Shown here piece by piece: positions 8,001 through 14,073 of a DNA stretch of 20,056 nt. The notes beneath the pieces were generated by a model. That model did no database searches, was not told the DNA's origin, and saw only the letters and a list, made by a program, of their open reading frames with translations. The stretch comes from Methanobacteriota archaeon (GTDB lineage Archaea > Thermoplasmatota > Poseidoniia > Poseidoniales > Poseidoniaceae). Numbering within the stretch: position 1 is the first letter of the stretch; every line of letters starts with the position of its first letter. Location of the stretch: NCBI GenBank assembly GCA_002726845.1, contig PBSP01000010.1, positions 4,066-24,121 on the forward strand, in the 5' to 3' direction. The position numbers and the translations under genes were made by a program.

Positions 8001-8303
8001 ATCAATTACTTGTGCAGAATCAATGTTGGATGCTGTGATTGGTTCGGTGTAGCGATGAACAATGTAAGTGGCAGAATGATAGTAAGGCACATTCCCATTG
8101 TACGTGTCGATGTTTTGCCATGTGATGGTCGTCGTCTCTGAAACGGGATCGAAAACTGCAGCAATATGTTGGGCTTGTAAATTGTCAGGATTTGTATCCA
8201 CTGCCGTTGTTATTGGTGTCAAAGGAGCAAGCATCAGCATCATGAGCAAGACCATGATGACGGCTTTTGGTCGGAGCCTACGGTTCAGCGCGTTCGCACC
8301 CAT
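5007..8303 (-). CDS. Large cell-surface protein: FN3/Ig-like repeats, TM helix, poly-Asp and Lys/Arg-rich cytoplasmic tail
   Basis: The product has 1098 residues from ATG 8303; a GTG directly upstream at 8306 is an alternative start. The N-terminus is a signal peptide (basic NRRLRPK, then a hydrophobic stretch to about residue 34). Five FN3-like units follow, each with a TxTW-type strand and a Tyr-rich strand (about 42-175, 187-307, 313-428, 434-548, 550-665). Two Ig-like domains come next (about 668-783 and 786-900), with a DVNGDG calcium-loop-like motif at 852-857. C901 and C911 could pair. A TM helix spans about 935-960. The remaining 137 residues should be cytoplasmic: KKKK, an acidic segment, runs of 10 and 11 Asp, then RKRP-type basic repeats to the end. 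Fold and topology are inferred. Ligand and function are unknown, but adhesion or cell-envelope scaffolding would fit. It leads the antiporter cluster. Confidence 0.88.
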   Translation of the reverse strand: MGANALNRRLRPKAVIMVLLMMLMLAPLTPITTAVDTNPDNLQAQHIAAVFDPVSETTTITWQNIDTYNGNVPYYHSATYIVHRYTEPITASNIDSAQVIDSVVACQANLYVQYAWCLSSAGGNGGQHPGHSVSYLVDAGTNSTFYYAVTVEWDQDGTTVSHQELDPDVSTLTIGVQEETSPIETPLYFQASYSLADSETTLTWINYHSPLLPNTEPALENTSILIWRSTSEISRSNGGLVYQGLTVATLIANISSDMESYVYTVPPSTNEDAYYAITYFIPNKTGDGEDFIDLRFLSNNALTVPVLEDNRPPSHVSVFSVGTSSESDGTGQTELTWFGVSGESGERYDLYVSGVAFTSIYDTGVTLIASVYENQTLEDSNNPYKYTRQLPIGTLGMAYYCVVTVDAIGLFDASTSGGSCDSIEEDAFSNWQKEPTNVHAEFIGDRTIRVTWTDQLGVEGERYHIYSSNGVPTNPSQFATQATYHGFVNDNTGVFDIVIGPDIVSETGAVLNWYIYVTSEAQYIHTNGSFEYLGLDQNEAGPVEIDITRPSIPQIVNAESRGDLGIVAMEWGNLQELNESYQIWRHNGDPFVESSITSSDEEGWELVLDDINVGLQSSSTIIRNVPIESGSEQDAYYGITVCDQYNNCNPEIIEGLTGNARLIREDARAPSVVIELVDEDGVPYTSPSLVPGLYTVNIEVSEYLKTTPEIEIFSLDGYNETGGKTVMTQTADNLLNPEKGPEYQYEFRILGTETASDLVIRMTLIEEADNLGVITNTSFKIDAKKPTVTVYSPSPAPSDDDPGSKYLYGGKINLMFSAEDDVQIARLQYRLVTDSSGSRGSGAWADAEGITDVNGDGTSLVSSMEFTAGSFPPGLHAVTVRALDTAGNEETAEVEFIVDNCVNNKLGETICQYEEALKPEAEPEVIKPSMSEPPYVLVWIAVAVNIVIFVVALMIVQISLTGPKKKKSGDDDDDDWMSEFIGTTQDLDMDEITGTSSTQNAQPEPQEESKESEDEDDPFAVNVLQRKTRRKKKVEVEDDDDDDDDDDLSWAGLDDDDDDDDDDDEEESKPRKRPVRKRPARKAAPTRKRPTRRKKSDD
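5034..5093. repeat. Three-copy 12-base direct repeat encoding the basic RKRP tail
   Basis: The + strand 12-mer GGGTCGCTTGCG occurs at 5034-5045 and 5067-5078, and again with one mismatch (GGGCCGCTTGCG) at 5082-5093. On the coding minus strand the copies are in frame and encode the Arg-Lys-Arg-Pro units of the surface protein's C-terminus. This looks like local duplication within the gene and not a mobile or regulatory repeat. Confidence 0.7.
5112..5192. repeat. GAY trinucleotide runs encoding two poly-Asp tracts
   Basis: Read on the minus strand, 5144-5112 is 11 consecutive GAT/GAC codons and 5192-5163 is 10, separated by a short segment encoding LSWAGL. The codons are a mix of GAT and GAC, so the protein-level run is not a pure microsatellite. 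That mixture suggests selection for acidity and not only replication slippage. Opposite-strand open frames here are Ser-rich or His-rich shadows. Confidence 0.8.
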
Positions 8304-8382
8304 CACGTAATACGTCTCCGCCGACCGTTAAGAGTATGCCGCATGTAAAGTTGAACAAGAACCGTATTTCTTTATGGCGTTT

Positions 8383-9123
8383 TTATTCCGATTCGTCGCC
8401 TTTTGATTGAGTGAGTGGGTCTTCTTTGTCGAGCGCTTGAATTTCTTTTCTTGCTTGTGAAAAGCGAACCAAAAACGTGTAGATTCCTCCGATGCCAGAC
8501 ACGATGACGATGACGGTAAGCGGGTTCATTTCAAGATGGTCGAACGGATTTGGGGCTGAGGAAAAATCTTCGACGCCAATGAGCCAAAAAATTCCAGTCA
8601 AGGCAAGTGCTGCAATTGTGAGGATGGTTCGATCGGCACGGGAAAAACCTCGATAGTTTCGCCCTCCACTGACAGCTTGGGCTTGAGTCCCCATGTAAGA
8701 GCCAAGTATCGTAAACCATGCTGCTGCCCAACCCAAAGCGGGTTCGTCAACCCAAGCAGGACTTGATGCGATAGCAATCACCCACATTGCGTCAAGGAGA
8801 CGATCAAGCGTATGGTCAAGATAATCTCCCCATCGAGACACTTGACCTGTTTGGCGGGCAAGTTGACCGTCGAGGCCGTCCAGAATCATCGAGAATGCAA
8901 TCAGCAGAGCGGATCCAATGAGCATCAACGCCCCGGCATCGCTTTTTGGTGCAAAGAAAACAAGTACGCTGGCTGATATACCAATTGGAAGCGCAAACCA
9001 TGTTAGGACGGCTGGATTGGTTTTACCCAAACCAGAAACAAGTGGTGAAGCAAGAGCTTCCCATCTTTTTCTGAGTTGTTCCAGCGCCATCTCTATCGAC
9101 TCTTCGAAGTGAAGAAGGGTCAT
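8383..9123 (-). CDS. CDP-alcohol phosphatidyltransferase family protein
   Basis: An integral membrane enzyme of 246 residues that joins a CDP-linked lipid (or CDP-alcohol) to an alcohol or alcohol phosphate in polar-lipid head-group synthesis. The signature D-x2-DG-x2-AR-x8-G-x3-D-x3-D is complete at D82, D85, G86, A89, R90, G99, D103 and D107. About six hydrophobic helices surround it. In archaea the family includes archaetidylinositol-phosphate, archaetidylserine and archaetidylglycerol-phosphate synthases; which one this is cannot be decided here, although the single-helix entry before the motif and the SGGRNYRGFSRADR loop resemble inositol-phosphate-type enzymes. I chose ATG 9123 because it overlaps the TGA of the upstream kinase as ATGA, implying translational coupling. 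A TTG further up would overlap the kinase by 37 bases. The acidic C-terminus (KEDPLTQSKGDESE) is probably cytoplasmic. Confidence 0.9.
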   Translation of the reverse strand: MTLLHFEESIEMALEQLRKRWEALASPLVSGLGKTNPAVLTWFALPIGISASVLVFFAPKSDAGALMLIGSALLIAFSMILDGLDGQLARQTGQVSRWGDYLDHTLDRLLDAMWVIAIASSPAWVDEPALGWAAAWFTILGSYMGTQAQAVSGGRNYRGFSRADRTILTIAALALTGIFWLIGVEDFSSAPNPFDHLEMNPLTVIVIVSGIGGIYTFLVRFSQARKEIQALDKEDPLTQSKGDESE

Positions 9124-9665
9124 ATGCTTTCGGCAACATATTCTGTGTTCATCCAATCTCTTGCATCCTGAATGCAGTTTTCCACTGTGGCTTTGATGTT
9201 CTCTGCGTCCAAGAACTCCAGTACCCTGGTAATTGAGATGGGTCCCGTTGTGGTATCGATTTCTAAAACGTTGATTTTAGGATGAAGATTCAGAAGGTCG
9301 GACCATGTTCCTGCCAAAAGTTCCCACTCGAGATTTTCACGTATTTTATCGGCCGAATAATCTTCACGTTGTTCCAATCTTTGGCGCAACACGTTTGGTT
9401 TACATCGAAGCACAATCGCCGCATCAATGGAGCAATAGTGGGACAAGTGCCCATCTATGAAACAAACCTGCTTCTCATTCCAACTCCACTTTGCAAGGCT
9501 TGTTGTGTCAACAACATTTTCTCCATTTTCAATCGAGAGAGCATGTGTCTGATGAGCAATCTCTTCCAATCGAAAAACTTGGAAACCTTGACGTTGTAAC
9601 GTATCAGCCAGAGTCGTTTTCCCCGTTCCAGGGGAACCTGTAATCGCTACAACCTTCGTACGCAT
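9120..9665 (-). CDS. AK6/Fap7-type adenylate (NMP) kinase
   Basis: A P-loop kinase of 181 residues. The Walker A loop is GSPGTGKT (residues 10-17), directly after an N-terminal beta strand. The family-typical IDGHLSH (70-76) follows, and then a lid-like region with LRCKPNVLRQRLEQR and YSADKIRENLEWE. These match the AK6/Fap7 (Hca1) group and not ordinary Adk. Members have adenylate kinase/ATPase activity, and the archaeal and eukaryotic ones act in late small-subunit ribosome assembly with uS11. I chose ATG 9665, which puts the P-loop strand at the very N-terminus. A TTG at 9683 is the alternative. The stop overlaps the start of the phosphatidyltransferase by four bases. A role in ribosome assembly is inferred from the family. 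Confidence 0.87.
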   Translation of the reverse strand: MRTKVVAITGSPGTGKTTLADTLQRQGFQVFRLEEIAHQTHALSIENGENVVDTTSLAKWSWNEKQVCFIDGHLSHYCSIDAAIVLRCKPNVLRQRLEQREDYSADKIRENLEWELLAGTWSDLLNLHPKINVLEIDTTTGPISITRVLEFLDAENIKATVENCIQDARDWMNTEYVAESI

Positions 9666-9696
9666 CCTCTTCGCCTGAACCAAGAGACATCAAGAA

Positions 9697-9706
9697 TTAA
9701 ACATAA
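9697..9706 (+). promoter_or_regulatory. Possible TATA box of the Lrp-like gene
   Basis: TTAAACATAA is centred about 24 bases before the ATG at 9725 in the short divergent gap. At archaeal spacing, transcription would begin at or almost on the start codon, which implies a leaderless mRNA. The motif is a partial consensus match only. Confidence 0.35.
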
Positions 9707-9724
9707 GGTTCGGGATGGTAAACC

Positions 9725-9967
9725 ATGGCAGCCATCGCACTTGTCCTCCTTTCAACGGAGCCGGGACGAGAACAACAAGTTGTCAGCGATTTGAAAAACA
9801 TGTCAGAAGTCTCAGAAGCGATGGTTCTTTTTGGAGAATACGACGTTTACTGCAAGGTATGTGTGGATGATTTCTCGCAATTGTCAGAACTCATCTTGCG
9901 CAACATCCGTACGCTTGATGGCGTTGTCGAGACCACTACGCTCACAGCAGCGAACGATGGTAAGTGA
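9725..9967 (+). CDS. Stand-alone Lrp/AsnC ligand-binding (RAM) domain protein
   Basis: An 80-residue protein that is entirely one RAM (AsnC_trans_reg) domain. The alpha-beta sandwich reads IALVLLSTEPGREQQVVSDL, then VSEAMVLFGEYDVYCKVCVDDFSQLSELI, then IRTLDGVVETTTLTA. There is no helix-turn-helix, so it cannot bind DNA alone. Such single-domain members bind amino acids or other small ligands and oligomerise, and may work with full-length Lrp proteins. The GEYDVYCKV strand matches the usual G-x-YDll-V pattern at the ligand pocket. The next gene begins 9 bases downstream on the same strand, so the two are probably cotranscribed. The domain call is strong. The ligand is unknown. Confidence 0.9.
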   Translation: MAAIALVLLSTEPGREQQVVSDLKNMSEVSEAMVLFGEYDVYCKVCVDDFSQLSELILRNIRTLDGVVETTTLTAANDGK

Positions 9968-9976
9968 GGCAACCCT

Positions 9977-10717
9977 ATGTTTGGCATGTCCGATCCAAAT
10001 CAAACCCTATCGCAAATGTTGCGCTATTTTGAGGAAGAACGGTACGAAATGGTTGAAGTGATGGCGACTGAGTTCACGACGATGTTGCTCTCCAACAAAC
10101 AACGCGATGGAGCAACACAAACTCTCTTGGTCAAAGGTGTTCGAATACTTGCTGAGGTTCTCTCAATTCGAGAAAAACACAAGCTGGCTGTGAAAGCGAC
10201 ATCAGTTCTGCTTCGCGAACGAAAGAAATTAGAAAAAATTCTCCTTCAAAACGCACCGGATCTGTTGGAAAAACTAACTCCTATGGAACAAGATTTTCGT
10301 ACTGTTGGTCACGTTTACAAAAAGGCAGGAAACAATTCGAAAGCCCGTAGATTTTTTCTGAAAGCCAACAAACACACTTCGGGTAACGTCGCCGCCTTGC
10401 TAGCCCTTTGTCAGGTCGATGGGCAAAAAACCAAGCACGCCAAATTGCTTGCCTCTGCCGTCGAATCTGCGGGACCGGTCATTCTGGAGCAGGGGTCTTA
10501 TTTCATACGCCCAAAACATGCTCCGGGGAGTCAAATAGATCCTGTCTTGGCCGTCTTGGAAACATGCACGCAGCAGCACCCTCTTTGCTCAGAGCAAGCT
10601 GCAAGGATTCGGAAAGAATGCGCAGAAATTGCGAACGGAATACAGGCTGCAAACCAACGCCTCCAAACTGCAATGGATTCCTTGCAGCCGAAGCATGACT
10701 ATCATGAGTATTCGTAA
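9977..10717 (+). CDS. Helical (TPR-like) protein of unknown function
   Basis: I do not recognise a named family. The 246 residues are predominantly alpha-helical and soluble, with no signal peptide or TM segment. A Lys/Arg-rich middle (KATSVLLRERKKLEKILLQN) precedes a stretch like a tetratricopeptide unit, VGHVYKKAGNNSKARRFFLKANK, followed by another helix-loop-helix with ALLALCQVDGQKTKHAKLL. This suggests a scaffold or adaptor with a few TPR-like hairpins and no visible catalytic motif. It starts 9 bases after the Lrp-like gene and ends 1 base before the 3' CCA of the opposing initiator tRNA. A partnership with the RAM-domain protein is only inferred from the probable operon. Confidence 0.75.
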   Translation: MFGMSDPNQTLSQMLRYFEEERYEMVEVMATEFTTMLLSNKQRDGATQTLLVKGVRILAEVLSIREKHKLAVKATSVLLRERKKLEKILLQNAPDLLEKLTPMEQDFRTVGHVYKKAGNNSKARRFFLKANKHTSGNVAALLALCQVDGQKTKHAKLLASAVESAGPVILEQGSYFIRPKHAPGSQIDPVLAVLETCTQQHPLCSEQAARIRKECAEIANGIQAANQRLQTAMDSLQPKHDYHEYS

Positions 10718-10718
10718 G

Positions 10719-10796
10719 TGGTAGCGAGGGATGGATTTGAACCATCGATCTCCGGGTTATGAGCCCGACGGGATATCCAGACTACCCCACCTCGCT
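10719..10796 (-). tRNA. Initiator tRNA-Met(CAU) with encoded CCA
   Basis: The minus strand gives a full cloverleaf: acceptor AGCGAGG/CCTCGCT, D arm GGG...CCC, anticodon stem TCGGG/CCCGG enclosing CTCATAA, and T arm GATGG/CCATC with loop TTCAAAT. Two features mark it as the initiator and not the elongator: the A1:U72 pair typical of archaeal initiators, and the run of three G:C pairs next to the anticodon loop. The closing pair of the anticodon stem is U:G. The discriminator A (10722) is followed directly by CCA (10721-10719) in the DNA. The 75-base body plus CCA is 78 bases. No intron is seen. Confidence 0.93.
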
Positions 10797-10897
10797 GAGC
10801 CAAACCCCACAGTCCTTCCCTTTGAAACCACCGATGTTGCGGTTTTTCCATCCACATTCGGCACTGTCTTCTTGAAGGATGACGTCCAACACATCTC

Positions 10898-11716
10898 ATG
10901 GGCGAAAGGAGTGGTGTCTTGTTCCTTGTGGGCGTTCTGGTATGTTCTGCACTCGCTGGGTGTTTGTCAGACAACGAAGTCGAAGAGGAGAGCCTCATCG
11001 ATTTGGTCGTCTACTACGATCTGACAAATGGAACCATCCAACAGTCGTTTATTGGGGGGTCACAAATATCATTCACAGGCGTAACCTTTAGTTTTGATTT
11101 TGCCTACACGACCTCCGAATACGGTTTGGAGTCTTTCTATGTCGATCCTGGTGACGGCAGCCCCGCAACTACGGTCGATGCCTCAGATTCTGCAAACATC
11201 GATGTGGAGTACCAACTTCACGGATTGTACACCGCCGTGCTGGGAGCAACAGACATTAATGGAAACGAGGTCAACAAAACCGTCGTTTTGAGGGTTGAAC
11301 AATTCATTGAATGGAATGAAGCGAACTCTGCAGAACCGGATATTATGGAGATCAACACGACACCGGGCAATGAGGAGGATGGACCAAGGCGATTGACAAT
11401 TGATTCAACCGTTGAGAATCCTTCAGACCTTTTTGGTGGAAGTCCTGTCACAGTTTCGTGGGAATTGACCGATCCGAATTCTGAGAGCAAAGGGATGAAG
11501 AGCGAACAAATCGCAGATGGCCAGGAGGCATCGTGGAATTTTAATCTTGAATTCCCAATATCTGGTATCCACGAACTTGCTGTTACAATCGACCAAGGAC
11601 AAAACCGAATCAATATCGACCATATTGTCGAGATTCTCTACGACCCAGTCGAATCCTCCCCAAACCCAAACCAGTCAAACAGTGAAAATGAAGAAGAGAA
11701 TACTGAAAGTGAATGA
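10898..11716 (+). CDS. Surface lipoprotein with PKD/Ig-like domains
   Basis: A 272-residue exported protein. The N-terminus GVLFLVGVLVCSALAGC is a signal peptide ending in the lipobox L19-A20-G21-C22, so Cys22 is the likely lipid anchor. The mature protein is acidic. It contains a PKD-like domain (FYVDPGDGSPATT, then VEYQLHGLYTAVLGATDINGNEVNKTVVLRV split over residues about 80-140), in which the DPGDGS turn and the late YTAVLGATD strand fit the fold. A second beta-rich domain runs from about 160 to 245 (VTVSWELTDPN, SWNFNLEFPISGIHELAVTI). The end is a Ser/Asn/Glu-rich linker. The binding partner is unknown. The gene stands alone between the initiator tRNA and radA. The ATG at 10898 is chosen because the signal peptide begins directly after it. 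Confidence 0.82.
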   Translation: MGERSGVLFLVGVLVCSALAGCLSDNEVEEESLIDLVVYYDLTNGTIQQSFIGGSQISFTGVTFSFDFAYTTSEYGLESFYVDPGDGSPATTVDASDSANIDVEYQLHGLYTAVLGATDINGNEVNKTVVLRVEQFIEWNEANSAEPDIMEINTTPGNEEDGPRRLTIDSTVENPSDLFGGSPVTVSWELTDPNSESKGMKSEQIADGQEASWNFNLEFPISGIHELAVTIDQGQNRINIDHIVEILYDPVESSPNPNQSNSENEEENTESE

Positions 11717-11762
11717 AAAGTGAAAAAAACGCATAAAGCAACGCATTTGATTACAAACTTCA

Positions 11763-11767
11763 TTTTT
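11763..11767 (+). terminator. Possible oligo-T terminator after the lipoprotein gene
   Basis: A TTTTT run lies 47 bases past the lipoprotein stop, in an A/T-rich stretch with no stem-loop. Short T runs are the usual archaeal termination signal, but the run is short and this is weak. Confidence 0.2.
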
Positions 11768-11793
11768 AGCTCTGCTTCAGTCCCATTCTTCGC

Positions 11794-11803
11794 TTGATAT
11801 ACT
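11794..11803 (+). promoter_or_regulatory. Probable TATA box of radA
   Basis: TTGATATACT lies centred about 23-24 bases before the radA ATG at 11822, inside a moderately A/T-rich gap. At archaeal TATA-to-start spacing the transcript would begin at or next to the ATG, making it leaderless. No Shine-Dalgarno-like purine run is seen before the ATG, which fits. Confidence 0.45.
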
Positions 11804-11821
11804 GTCAGCCACTGGTTTGGC

Positions 11822-12868
11822 ATGAGTGATAAGATGAGCACCAAAACAAAGAAGAAGACAACAAGTAAGAAGAATGAAGTCCCGACTGAGGATGAGGAGA
11901 TTCTAATGGATGCAAGCGATGAAGAAGAATCCGAGGTCAAAATCGAAGACCTACCCGGAGTTGGCCCAGCAACAGCAGAAAAACTTCGTGAAGCTGGGTT
12001 CGATGAATTGTTGTCCCTTGCGGTTATGTCACCAGCAGATCTTGCTGAACAAGCCGAACTTGGCGAAGCAGTTGCAGGGAAAATCATCAACGCAGCTAAG
12101 AAAATGGCAAACATCGGAGGATTCGTTTCGGGTGTTGCGCTCCTTGATCGACGCCGAGAAGTACAAAAGTTATCCTCAAAAGTTCAGTCCATTGACGATC
12201 TCTTGGGCGGAGGTTTTGAGACACAAGCCCTTGTCGAAGTTTACGGTGCATTCGGATCCGGGAAGACCCAAATCGGGCATCAGCTCGCAGTAAACTGCAC
12301 CATGCCAGTTGAAGAGGGTGGCTTTGATGGCGACGTATTCTACATTGACACAGAAGATACATTCCGACCAGAGCGAATCACTCAAATGGCGAGAGGTCAC
12401 GGCCTCGATCCTGATGCAGTTTTGAGCAGAATACACGTTGCACGAGCTTACAACTCAGCACATCAAATGCTCCTTGCCGAAGAAATCAAGCGCATGAGCA
12501 AAGGCCTCAACGTAAAAATGATCATTGTCGATTCTTTGACAAGCCATTTCCGTGCAGAATTCATTGGACGTGGGATGCTCGCAAACCGCCAACAGAAATT
12601 AAATCGCCACCTCAAAGACCTCAAACAACTTGCTGACGTGAACAACGCTCTCGTGCTGGTCACAAACCAAGTTCACTCCAAACCGGATGCAATGTGGGGC
12701 GACCCTACTAAACCCATTGGAGGGCACGTCTTAGCACACGCATCCACATTCCGCCTCTATCTGCGAAAGGCCAAAGGTGGACGACGCATTGCACGACTTG
12801 TCGACTCACCAAACCTTCCAGATGGAGAGTGTGTCTACCAAGTTACGCAAGAAGGACTTCGTGATTGA
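11822..12868 (+). CDS. radA: DNA repair and recombination protein RadA
   Basis: The archaeal RecA/Rad51-family recombinase, which forms an ATP-dependent filament on single-stranded DNA and carries out strand exchange. It has 348 residues. A Lys/Glu-rich N-terminal extension (1-40) is followed by a helix-hairpin-helix domain (LPGVGPATAEKLREAGF, 44-60) and the FxxG-type interface segment GGFVSGVALLDRR (99-111). The core then begins with Walker A GAFGSGKTQ (142-150). Walker B is MIIVDSLTSHFRAEF, and the DNA-binding loop region around GRGMLANRQQKLNRHL and LVLVTNQVHSKPD is intact. No intein interrupts the P-loop. ATG 11822 and ATG 11834 are both possible starts; I kept the first because of the TATA spacing. 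The FtsZ gene follows 77 bases later. Confidence 0.97.
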   Translation: MSDKMSTKTKKKTTSKKNEVPTEDEEILMDASDEEESEVKIEDLPGVGPATAEKLREAGFDELLSLAVMSPADLAEQAELGEAVAGKIINAAKKMANIGGFVSGVALLDRRREVQKLSSKVQSIDDLLGGGFETQALVEVYGAFGSGKTQIGHQLAVNCTMPVEEGGFDGDVFYIDTEDTFRPERITQMARGHGLDPDAVLSRIHVARAYNSAHQMLLAEEIKRMSKGLNVKMIIVDSLTSHFRAEFIGRGMLANRQQKLNRHLKDLKQLADVNNALVLVTNQVHSKPDAMWGDPTKPIGGHVLAHASTFRLYLRKAKGGRRIARLVDSPNLPDGECVYQVTQEGLRD

Positions 12869-12945
12869 TCTCCTCCTCCAAAATCACACCCTTTGCCTGC
12901 AATTGCGGCAATACATTCAAGTCAGGATGAAAGAAAATAACCTCC

Positions 12946-14073
12946 ATGCGCCATTTGATTGAACGTGTGTTGGAACTTTCCGAAGACGAGATTGTACCTC
13001 AACTCGAACCGCAACCAAGTGGTCAAGGTACCGATGAAGAGCTGCGTGCTCTTCTTGAATCGTTGCAACCACGTATTCGAGTGTACGGAGTCGGAGGTGC
13101 GGGATGCAATGCAGTTGGACGTCTTGAATCTGAAGGGTTGTTTGAGAACTCGTTTGTTACTGGATATGCCATCAACACCGATGCTCAGGCACTACTCATG
13201 TCACCCCTAGAATGCAAAGTGCTGATCGGACGCACAGCACGAGGAAGAGGTGCTGGTGGAGATCCAACAAAAGGTGAAGCCGCCGCTCTTGAATCTGAAA
13301 TGGCACTGCGCGGAATCACCACGGATACTCAGCTTGCGATTATTGCAGCGGGCATGGGTGGAGGTTCGGGCACAGGTGCTGCAGGCCATCTTGCTCGCCT
13401 AGCTAAAGAACAAGGAGCCATGACCATAGCAGTCGTTACCTATCCCTTCCAGTCAGAAGGCGCCACGCGAAGAGAAAATGCCGAATGGGGTCTGGAACGC
13501 TTGAGGGAGCATTGCGACACGATTTTGGTTATTCCAAACGAACGGTTGCTCGAAATTGAAGGCGTCAAAGACCTTCCTCTGGCAAGTGCATTTCGGGTTG
13601 GTGATGAATTGCTCGTTCGCTCAATTACGGGTGTTACTGAACTGCTCACTCGAGATGGTATGGTCAACCTTGACTTTGAGGACTTAAAAGCTGTAATCCA
13701 CTCTGGTGCTGGAGTAGCGATGATTGGATTGGGTGCTGGATCGGGCCCAGGTCGTGCCGAGGAAGCGACTTTGGAAGCGTTGCATTCTCCACTTCTTGAC
13801 CTCGACTTCAGTGATGCACGTGGAGCGCTGATCAACGTTGTCGGAGGGAACAATCTTACACTCGGAGAAGCCGAGCGTTGTGCTCAAATTATCACGGATC
13901 GTATTTCACCCCATGCAAAGATCATTTGGGGAACTGCTGTCGATGAGGATCTTGACGACGAAATTCGTGTTATGCTGGTTCTAACCGGTGTTAAAAGCGA
14001 GCAGATTCATGGTTCGTCCGAACGAAGACAATTGAAAGCACTCCGGAGCAGTACCATTGAATTTGTCAACTGA
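12946..14073 (+). CDS. ftsZ: FtsZ-family tubulin homologue (cell division)
   Basis: A 375-residue tubulin-superfamily GTPase that should polymerise at the division site. After a 43-residue N-terminal extension the GTPase domain begins with VYGVGGAGCNAVGRL (46-60). The tubulin signature is GMGGGSGTGAA (136-146); most FtsZ proteins have Thr where Ser141 is. The guanine-contact segment YPFQSEGATRR (166-176), IPNERLL (196-202) and the T7 synergy loop NLDFEDL (241-247), with the two acidic residues D243 and D246 needed for hydrolysis in the neighbouring subunit, are all present. The protein ends soon after the C-terminal domain with no long linker or recognisable conserved tail peptide. The set of motifs places it in FtsZ and not CetZ. 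Which archaeal FtsZ paralogue it is was not determined. Confidence 0.93.
   Translation: MRHLIERVLELSEDEIVPQLEPQPSGQGTDEELRALLESLQPRIRVYGVGGAGCNAVGRLESEGLFENSFVTGYAINTDAQALLMSPLECKVLIGRTARGRGAGGDPTKGEAAALESEMALRGITTDTQLAIIAAGMGGGSGTGAAGHLARLAKEQGAMTIAVVTYPFQSEGATRRENAEWGLERLREHCDTILVIPNERLLEIEGVKDLPLASAFRVGDELLVRSITGVTELLTRDGMVNLDFEDLKAVIHSGAGVAMIGLGAGSGPGRAEEATLEALHSPLLDLDFSDARGALINVVGGNNLTLGEAERCAQIITDRISPHAKIIWGTAVDEDLDDEIRVMLVLTGVKSEQIHGSSERRQLKALRSSTIEFVN

Noticed and set aside
11638..12114. 158-codon Ser/Phe-rich minus-strand frame across the lipoprotein end and radA start
   Set aside because: It is antisense to the Glu/Lys-rich ends of two well-supported genes and covers the radA promoter region.
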